This document shows positions 57,926 through 64,000 of a stretch of DNA of 64,000 nucleotides, piece after piece; positions within the stretch are counted from its first letter, which is position 1, and every line of letters starts with the position of its first letter. A program made the position numbers and the translations under genes. The notes beneath the pieces were generated by a model. The model had not been told where the DNA came from. It worked only from the letters and a program-made list of their open reading frames with translations, and ran no database searches. This DNA comes from an uncultured Alteromonadaceae bacterium (GTDB taxonomy: Bacteria; Pseudomonadota; Gammaproteobacteria; Enterobacterales; Alteromonadaceae). The DNA lies in the NCBI GenBank assembly GCA_947494925.1, contig CANLWS010000009.1, positions 248,001-312,000 on the forward strand, given 5' to 3'.

Positions 57926-58014
57926 AATCATCTCCATTTTTGTTATACGAGAACTAAATTTACATGCTAAATTAAAGCAAAGTGGCATAATAAACAAACG
58001 AATTTCAATAAAGT

Positions 58015-58986
58015 ATGAGTCACGTCTACCCGCCAATACAACCCTATTCCCACGAGTTCCTGGACGTAGGTGATGGGCACCAACTATATATTGAACAAAC
58101 TGGAAATCCAGATGGTATTCCGGTTTTGTACCTGCACGGCGGCCCGGGCGCTGGACTATGCGCCAGCTATCGCAGCCTGTTCAACCCTGAAAAATACCGG
58201 GTAATCGGCTTTGATCAACGTGGGTGCGGAAAATCTACTCCTTTCGCAGCGTTAGAAAATAACACCACTCAGGATTTACTTGAGGATATTCAGAAGATTC
58301 GCGGTCATTTTGGGATCAGAAAGTGGGTGCTGTGCGGCGGTTCCTGGGGAGCAACCCTGGCATTGTTAGCAGCTATCGAAGATCCCAAAAGTATCAAAGC
58401 AATTGTACTACGTGGCACCTTCATGGCCAGACAACAAGACTTCCATTGGTTTTTAGACCCTCAAGGGGGAGCAGCACAGCTTTTTCCAGATGTTTACAAA
58501 CACTTTATCGAGCATGTTCAAAACAGAGCAGAATCAGAGACGCTGGTTGATGCATATTATCGGATATTTGTTGACGGAGATGAGATCTCCAGAATGGCTG
58601 CAGCAAAAGGTTGGTGCATCTGGGAACAGAAAATTTCTCAGCTCAATAATTCCGTCAATGAGCAAGACCTTTGTCAAAACCTGCACAGGGCAACAAGTCT
58701 TGCAATGTTGGAATGTCACTATTTAAAGCACAATTGCTTTATACCAGACAACTTTATTCTGGATAATGTCAAAACCATCAGTGCTATTCCAGGAACCCTG
58801 ATTCATGGGCGGTATGACATAGTGTGTAAACTTAGTGGCGCATATGAGTTAAGTCACGCATGGAGAAACAGCCAATTGCTTATTGTCCCTGAATCCGGCC
58901 ATAGTAATTCAGAACCTCTGATAGCAGATTCTGTGCGACAGGCAACGGACGCTATGATTAAGTTCTTTGAGGAAGAAAAGTTTTGA
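58015..58986 (+). CDS. pip: Prolyl iminopeptidase (alpha/beta-hydrolase)
   Basis: 323 residues. It removes N-terminal proline from peptides. The nucleophile elbow is [12 protein letters not shown] (Ser110), with HGGPGAGLC forming the oxyanion region, and the C-terminal [10 protein letters not shown] holds the His. Its TGA shares four bases with the TTG start of dtd. Confidence 0.95.
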   Translation: MSHVYPPIQPYSHEFLDVGDGHQLYIEQTGNPDGIPVLYLHGGPGAGLCASYRSLFNPEKYRVIGFDQRGCGKSTPFAALENNTTQDLLEDIQKIRGHFGIRKWVLCGGSWGATLALLAAIEDPKSIKAIVLRGTFMARQQDFHWFLDPQGGAAQLFPDVYKHFIEHVQNRAESETLVDAYYRIFVDGDEISRMAAAKGWCIWEQKISQLNNSVNEQDLCQNLHRATSLAMLECHYLKHNCFIPDNFILDNVKTISAIPGTLIHGRYDIVCKLSGAYELSHAWRNSQLLIVPESGHSNSEPLIADSVRQATDAMIKFFEEEKF

Positions 58987-59420
58987 TTGGACTGATTCAA
59001 CGTGTGTCTGGTGCCAAAGTAGAGGTTAATAATGAAACAGTCGGTCAAATCAGCAAAGGGATTTTGTTGCTATTAGGCATTGAGCGTGAAGATGATGAGG
59101 CGAAGGCTCAGAAGCTTGCCGACAAAGTGCTGCGCTATCGTATTTTTGCAGACGATGCGGGAAAGATGAATCTCAATCTGAACCAGGTTCAGGGCCAACT
59201 ATTAGTAGTGTCCCAATTTACTCTGGTGGCAGATACTCAAAAAGGGAACAGGCCCGGTTTTTCTGCCGGAGCATCACCCGAAAAAGGCGAATTTTTATAT
59301 CGTTACTTTGTCGATTACTGCCGCTCACAAAACACTGATTGCCAGACAGGACGTTTTGGCGCTGACATGCAGGTCAGCCTTGTTAATGATGGTCCTGTTA
59401 CATTTCAATTCCGGGTTTAA
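58983..59420 (+). CDS. dtd: D-aminoacyl-tRNA deacylase
   Basis: 145 residues, starting from TTG 58983 in a four-base overlap with pip. It hydrolyses D-aminoacyl-tRNAs. [15 protein letters not shown], the SQFTLVADT active site and NDGPVTF near the C-terminus match the family along the full length. Confidence 0.97.
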   Translation: MIGLIQRVSGAKVEVNNETVGQISKGILLLLGIEREDDEAKAQKLADKVLRYRIFADDAGKMNLNLNQVQGQLLVVSQFTLVADTQKGNRPGFSAGASPEKGEFLYRYFVDYCRSQNTDCQTGRFGADMQVSLVNDGPVTFQFRV

Positions 59421-59590
59421 AGTATTAGAAATACGCAAATTCTCTACAGCTCCCTGACTGATGAGATCACGAAAAAAGCAGCCTTAGGTTGCTGCCATGT
59501 TCGGATTGCGCTTTAATGGTTAGCTCGAATATACCCAGTCCAAATAAAGTTGACGTTTAAATTCACTCGATTTAGGAACGCCTGAGCCAT

Positions 59591-60496
59591 ATGTACAAAG
59601 TTGACAAGCCCATTACTGCAGAAGACTTTGATAAGTACTTTCAATTCCGATGGGAGATGCTACGCAAGCCCTGGAATTACCCTGAAGGGTCTGAAAAAGA
59701 CGAATACGAACAGGTCAGCGAACATCGTATGGTGTTAAATACTAAGGGTGACGTAGTCGCCATCGGCCGCGTGCATCTGAACACCTCTGAAGAAGCTCAA
59801 CTGCGGCACATGGCAGTTGCACCTGACGTTCAGGGAAAGGGACTAGGCAGGTTGGTGCTTTCTGCATTGGAAGCAGTGGCCAGGCAGCAGGGGGCGGAAC
59901 GAATGGTAACCAACAGCAGAGAGCTGTCGATGCCATTTTTTAGTGCATGCGGGTTTGAAATTGAAAAAGAAGCATCCACTGAGTTGGGTAAGCTTAAACG
60001 CCACCAGATGGTTAAGAAGCTTACTAATCCAAGCAATATCCTGCTCCATCCGGATTGGTGCAAAGAGCTGCAGGACACTTGGTACGAGGATATTCCCATC
60101 ACTGAACAGATGGGAATAAAACTAGAGCAGTATAGTGGCATGACACTGGAAACTCATGCGTCATTAAACAAGAACATTAATTTACATGGCACTATGTTCG
60201 CCGGAAGCATCTTCTCTCTTGCTACACTCACTGGTTGGGGAATGATTTTTCTTCAACTCAAAGAAAAAGGCTTGGAAGGCGAGATTGTTTTAGGCGATGG
60301 CGACATTCACTACCACAAACCGATCACTATGCAACCCAAAGCAATTTGTAATATCGAAACATTCAACGGCAACTTCGATAACCTGCGAAAGAAAAAGAAA
60401 AACCAAATAAAATTACAGGTGGATATTCTGGATGGTGACAATCCCGTGGCAGAATTTCGCGGTGTTTTTTGGGTTCTGCCTAAAAAAACTAGTTAG
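59591..60496 (+). CDS. yiiD: GNAT acetyltransferase-thioesterase fusion (YiiD-like)
   Basis: 301 residues: an N-terminal GNAT domain (about 1-145) with the acyl-CoA loop VQGKGLGRL, and a C-terminal hot-dog fold domain (from about 165; SLNKNINLHGTMFAGSIFSLATLTGWGM) like YiiD/thioesterase C-terminal domains. Same architecture as E. coli YiiD (fabY), which can start fatty acid synthesis in its absence of other enzymes. The order dtd-yiiD supports the name. Confidence 0.9.
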   Translation: MYKVDKPITAEDFDKYFQFRWEMLRKPWNYPEGSEKDEYEQVSEHRMVLNTKGDVVAIGRVHLNTSEEAQLRHMAVAPDVQGKGLGRLVLSALEAVARQQGAERMVTNSRELSMPFFSACGFEIEKEASTELGKLKRHQMVKKLTNPSNILLHPDWCKELQDTWYEDIPITEQMGIKLEQYSGMTLETHASLNKNINLHGTMFAGSIFSLATLTGWGMIFLQLKEKGLEGEIVLGDGDIHYHKPITMQPKAICNIETFNGNFDNLRKKKKNQIKLQVDILDGDNPVAEFRGVFWVLPKKTS

Positions 60497-60532
60497 GGTT
60501 ATCCCAATACTGCTTGGCTGGTTGACTCCAGA

Positions 60533-60566
60533 CACAAAAAAAGCGCGAATGACGCGCTTTTCTTAA
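60533..60566. terminator. Bidirectional terminator between the YiiD-like gene and rpoH
   Basis: AAGCGCG (60541-60547), AATGA, CGCGCTT (60553-60559) with T-runs on both strands; it ends both convergent genes. Confidence 0.92.
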
Positions 60567-60579
60567 TTTATTTTTTAAA

Positions 60580-61431
60580 CTAGACCATAGCAGCCTGTAG
60601 TTTTTTCATTGCATTCTTTTCAATCTGCCTGACACGTTCAGCCGAAACCTGATACTTATCAGCTAAATCCTGCAAAGTGGTTTTCTCATCAGCTAACCAA
60701 CGAGTCTGAATGATATGCTGGCTGCGTTCATCTAACGTCTTTATAGCTGAATAAAGCTTGTTAGAAGCATTTTTGTCATAGTCAGTATTGATGACTTCAC
60801 TTTCGACATCTGCAGTTTTATCTTCCAGATATTGTACAGGTGCAAAACTTCCACTTTCATCATCATCTGCTGACAGATCAAAAGCCTGGTCCTGACTGCT
60901 CATACGAGCTTCCATTTGCAGTACTTCTTTTGTGCTGACGCCAAGTTCTTCTGCAACTTTCTGAACTTCTTCGTGACTGAACCAACCTAAGCGTTTTTTG
61001 TTTTTACGCAGATTAAAGAACAATTTACGCTGTGCCTTGGTGGTTGCTACTTTCACGATACGCCAGTTGCGCAACACGAATTCATGAATTTCAGCTTTGA
61101 TCCAATGCACCGCAAAGGAAACCAAACGCACACCAACAGTCGGATCGAAACGCTTGACTGCTTTCATCAGGCCAATATTACCTTCCTGAATCAGATCTGC
61201 CTGGGGTAATCCATAACCTGAATAGGACTTGGCAATATGCACAACAAAACGAAGGTGCGACATGATCAACTTTCTTGCTGATTCAAGATCCCCTTCCTGT
61301 TGCAATCGCTCAGCAAGAGACCGCTCTTCCTCAGCGCTTAGCATACTAATACCACTTACTGCTTGTATGTAAGTTTCTATGCTTCCGCTCTGGGGAACGC
61401 GTAATGCTAAAGCATGCATATTATTACTCAT
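60580..61431 (-). CDS. rpoH: RNA polymerase sigma-32 (heat-shock) factor
   Basis: 283 residues from ATG 61431 (GAGGTG upstream; the GTG at 61437 is not preferred). Regions 2 to 4 of group 3 sigma factors are complete: [21 protein letters not shown], the RpoH box [17 protein letters not shown] and the C-terminal helix-turn-helix [26 protein letters not shown]. It should drive the sigma-32 promoters seen before hsp20 and hslV. No cis control element was read with confidence. Confidence 0.98.
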   Translation of the reverse strand: MSNNMHALALRVPQSGSIETYIQAVSGISMLSAEEERSLAERLQQEGDLESARKLIMSHLRFVVHIAKSYSGYGLPQADLIQEGNIGLMKAVKRFDPTVGVRLVSFAVHWIKAEIHEFVLRNWRIVKVATTKAQRKLFFNLRKNKKRLGWFSHEEVQKVAEELGVSTKEVLQMEARMSSQDQAFDLSADDDESGSFAPVQYLEDKTADVESEVINTDYDKNASNKLYSAIKTLDERSQHIIQTRWLADEKTTLQDLADKYQVSAERVRQIEKNAMKKLQAAMV

Positions 61432-61694
61432 ATTCACCTCAATGACTCAATCGGCCCGCTAGTCTACCAAAAGGAAAAACGCACCGCTATTTTTTTAACT
61501 CACTAATAGACCGTTAATTACGTTAAAAAATTCAATTTAGATTGATCAAATTACATTTAAAATTAATAAATGTTGATATATAACAGTATTTAGTGCCTTT
61601 AATACTGAATCACCGTTACAATGTGTAACAAATTCTGTATTAATTTTGATATAGATACGAATTGTACAAAAGGAACTGGGAGCAGAATTAGCGA

Positions 61695-62927
61695 ATGTTT
61701 GCATACGTAGCTCGCCAAAGTATTACAGATCAAGAAAAAAACGTCTTCGCCTATGAACTATTGTTTAGAGATGGTGAAAGTAATTGCTTTCCTGATATCG
61801 CTCCTGATGAGGCGACGTCAAAGCTAATCACAGGCAGTCATTTGACCTTGGGCGTTGAAGAAATTACTGATGGCAAGCTCGCCTTTATAAATTTCCATGA
61901 AGATACTCTGCTTTACCGCTTCCCCACCTCACTTGATCCACTCAATGTGGTAATTGAAGTAGTAGAAACCGTGCCAATCAGTCGTAAGCTCATTGAAGCC
62001 TGTAAGCACATCCGTGATTTGGGCTACAAAATAGCCCTGGATGATCACGACTTTGATCCAAAATGGGATGTCTTTCTGCCTTACGTACACATTATCAAAA
62101 TTGATATTACCCAGACCTCACCGGAAATAGTCAGAGAGCATATAGGTAAATTCAAAGATGCCGGTGTAAAACTGGTGGCGGAAAAAATTGAAACCCATGA
62201 AGAATTCGAACTGTACAAAAGTATGGGCTTCGATTATTACCAAGGTTATTACTTTGCAAGACCTGAAGTGATCAGGCAAAAAAACATTCCAAGTTCGAAA
62301 ATGAGCCTTCTCGAACTAATGCAAGCCAGTTCAACAATCAATTTCGACTTTGATAAAATTAACGCAATCATTGAACGAGATGTATCTTTGTCCTATTTGT
62401 TGTTACGGTTTATCAACAACCCAGCGGTCAATAAGCGTAACCGAATTAACTCTCTGCGGCATGCGCTCACCTACATGGGTGAAGTGGAAGTGAAGAAGTT
62501 TATCGCATTACTTGCACTTGCCAACATTTCTGACGGTAAACCTTTAGAGCTGGTACATATGTCTCTGGTCAGAGCGAAATTATGTGAGTTGATCGCCCGT
62601 GCTAGGAAAGAAAGCGAAAATCCACCCACAGGATTCTTAGTTGGCTTGTTTTCATTATTAGATGCACTGCTTGATCAATCTATGAATAACTTGATGGAGA
62701 AGCTGCCTTTGAGTGACGACCTGAAGTCAGCTTTATGCGGAATGGAAAACGCGTTGAAAGACTATCTTGCTATTGCACGCGCATTTGAAAATGCGAACTG
62801 GAGCAGAGTAAAACAACTTAGTCAGAAAATTAATACTGATCAACGAATACTGCATAGCTTTTACAATGAGTCTTTGAAGTGGGCAAGCTCAATGACACAA
62901 TCTGTGGAATCTAAGAAATCAGCTTAA
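61695..62927 (+). CDS. EAL-HDOD signalling protein (copy 1)
   Basis: 410 residues: an EAL-type domain (about 1-205) and an HDOD domain (about 206-395; AIIERDVSLSYLLLRFINNP, LRHALTYMGEVEVKKFIALLALAN). The EAL motif reads YELLFRD (E21), and matches to IEVVE, DDHDFD, KIDI, AEKIE and QGYYFARP are visible. The DDFGTG-like loop is changed to DDHDFDP, so phosphodiesterase activity is doubtful and signal binding is possible. This YuxH-like architecture is widespread. ATG 61695 follows a weak GGGAGC. Confidence 0.9.
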   Translation: MFAYVARQSITDQEKNVFAYELLFRDGESNCFPDIAPDEATSKLITGSHLTLGVEEITDGKLAFINFHEDTLLYRFPTSLDPLNVVIEVVETVPISRKLIEACKHIRDLGYKIALDDHDFDPKWDVFLPYVHIIKIDITQTSPEIVREHIGKFKDAGVKLVAEKIETHEEFELYKSMGFDYYQGYYFARPEVIRQKNIPSSKMSLLELMQASSTINFDFDKINAIIERDVSLSYLLLRFINNPAVNKRNRINSLRHALTYMGEVEVKKFIALLALANISDGKPLELVHMSLVRAKLCELIARARKESENPPTGFLVGLFSLLDALLDQSMNNLMEKLPLSDDLKSALCGMENALKDYLAIARAFENANWSRVKQLSQKINTDQRILHSFYNESLKWASSMTQSVESKKSA

Positions 62928-63070
62928 TACAACGCAATTGAGCCTAGATCTTGACCGTTCTGCTGGTATACGTTAAAACGGTGAGCTAACTGTTACCTTA
63001 CAAAGTCTCTTCTAGAAGCTGTTTGTAGCTAATGATAAAAATAATACAGGGTTTACACAGAGGATTTTAG

Positions 63071-64000
63071 ATGTTTGCTTTTGTCGCCAGACAACCCATT
63101 TTGAATGGGGAAAAAGAAGTGTTTGCTTATGAACTATTGTTCAGGGACGGTAAAAACAATTGTTTTCCCGCAGCCAAATTCGAAGCACAACAAAAATCCG
63201 TGCCGCAAGACGAAGCGGTCAAACTCGGTCTGGACGATATTTCCTGTCAAAAACCTTCGTTCATCAACTTCGAACATGAAACGCTAGCCAAAGGACTTCC
63301 TTCTTCTTTGGATCCACAAACTGTGGTGGTTGAATTAGAAGAAAATGAAGCGCCACACGAAGACCTGATAAATGCCTGCAAAAACATTCGTAATATGGGC
63401 TTTCAGATTGCGATTGACGACCCGAGGCTAGAGCGGGGGTTTAACGACTTTTTACCTTTTGTGGATATTGTCAAAGTAGACATAGCAAAACATGGAAAGA
63501 ATCAGATTGCACAAAAGATCCCCGGTCTTAAAAACGCTAACGTTAAGTTAGTGGCAGAACAGGTAGAAAGCCAACAAGATTTTCTTGCCTGCAGAGATAT
63601 GGGGTTTGATTATTTTCAAGGTTACTTCTTCTCCAAACCCGAAAACCTGGCCCATCGTGCTATTCCAGCGTCAAAGTTGTCCTTGGTTGAGCTGATTGCC
63701 GAGACATCCAGCGTCACCTTTAATGTGGACAAAATTAACCAGATCATCGAACGAGATGCAGCACTGTCATACATGCTGTTGCGATTCATTAACAACCCTT
63801 TGGTCAATAAACGCTATAAAATTACTTCTCTACGCCATGCTCTGACATACATGGGCGAAGTAGAAATCAAAAAATTTATTGCACTGCTTGCGTTAGCCAA
63901 CCTGTCAGATGATAAACCCTTGGAACTGCTGCACTTGTCGTTGGTTCGAGCAAAGTTTTGCGATTTGGTCGCGCATGAGAAAAAAATGGGTGACAACCCA
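63071..64000 (+). CDS. EAL-HDOD signalling protein (copy 2), cut by window end
   Basis: Starts at ATG 63071, 143 bases after copy 1, and runs 310 codons to the window end without a stop; the remaining C-terminus lies outside. It closely matches copy 1 (FAYELLFRDGKNNCFP, SYMLLRFINNPLVNKRYKITSLRHALTYMGEVEIKKFIALLALANL), so this is a tandem duplication. The EAL loops are less complete: VELEEN in place of an EVVE pattern and DDPRLE in place of the catalytic DD loop. It may be a regulatory partner of copy 1. Confidence 0.93.
   Translation, partial: MFAFVARQPILNGEKEVFAYELLFRDGKNNCFPAAKFEAQQKSVPQDEAVKLGLDDISCQKPSFINFEHETLAKGLPSSLDPQTVVVELEENEAPHEDLINACKNIRNMGFQIAIDDPRLERGFNDFLPFVDIVKVDIAKHGKNQIAQKIPGLKNANVKLVAEQVESQQDFLACRDMGFDYFQGYFFSKPENLAHRAIPASKLSLVELIAETSSVTFNVDKINQIIERDAALSYMLLRFINNPLVNKRYKITSLRHALTYMGEVEIKKFIALLALANLSDDKPLELLHLSLVRAKFCDLVAHEKKMGDNP

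Noticed and set aside
59471-59496. Hairpin GCAGC...GCTGC with T-run on the minus strand after dtd
   Set aside because: No minus-strand gene ends here; it might attenuate antisense transcripts, but I could not support a role.

Overview
The window is chromosomal DNA of a marine gammaproteobacterium, most likely a member of the Alteromonadaceae (Alteromonas/Glaciecola/Paraglaciecola-like). The base composition is moderately AT-rich. The two ends carry housekeeping blocks in enterobacterial-like order: ubiE-ubiJ-ubiB-tatABC-tatD, hslU-hslV-ftsN-(cytR absent)-priA-rpmE-metJ/metF, and yihY-dtd-yiiD. The middle is accessory DNA typical of polysaccharide-degrading Alteromonadales. No rRNA, tRNA, CRISPR array, phage or transposase gene was seen.

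Layout. 1-7 kb (minus strand): start of tatD, an unknown secreted protein, tatC-tatB-tatA, then ubiB-ubiJ-ubiE and a Tag-like DNA glycosylase; one divergent envelope gene sits between tatA and ubiB. 7-11.3 kb: oligopeptidase A, an Hsp20 chaperone and glutathione reductase. 11.3-34 kb: a xylan-utilisation island. It contains a PEP-CTERM protein coupled to a GH8 exo-oligoxylanase, a module of two flavin-dependent tryptophan-halogenase homologues with SapC, cupin-like and DUF6445-like proteins, a large TonB-dependent receptor, a cytoplasmic GH43, a GPH-family sugar symporter, two GH10 xylanases (one lipoprotein, one secreted), an NrtR-like regulator with a dead Nudix box, an SMP-30 lactonase and a few unknown secreted proteins. 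34-39.4 kb: a Ser/Thr kinase with TPRs paired with an ECF sigma factor, and a DUF3369/HD-GYP response regulator. 39.5-46.2 kb: a tightly packed operon of ECF sigma factor, anti-sigma-like membrane protein, animal-type heme peroxidase, an unknown 159-residue protein and an exported TPR-CHAT (caspase-like) protein. 46.3-64 kb: an unknown envelope protein, then hslUV, ftsN-like, priA, rpmE, a short malic enzyme, metJ/metF, yihY, a DUF2959 lipoprotein, pip, dtd, a GNAT-thioesterase fusion, rpoH, and two tandem EAL-HDOD proteins, the last cut by the window end.

How the parts work together. In the xylan island, the secreted and surface GH10 enzymes cut xylan, the TonB receptor imports the oligosaccharides across the outer membrane, GH8 trims reducing-end xylose, the GPH symporter brings products into the cytoplasm, and the GH43 finishes them; the Nudix-fold regulator is the natural candidate controller. 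The sigma-32 gene (rpoH) and two good sigma-32 promoter candidates (in front of hslV and of hsp20) lie in the same window, as does MetJ with its operator in front of metF.

Most interesting points: the sigma/anti-sigma/heme-peroxidase/TPR-CHAT operon, which looks like an inducible stress or conflict system of undescribed function, and the double-halogenase module embedded in the xylan locus, whose substrate is unknown.
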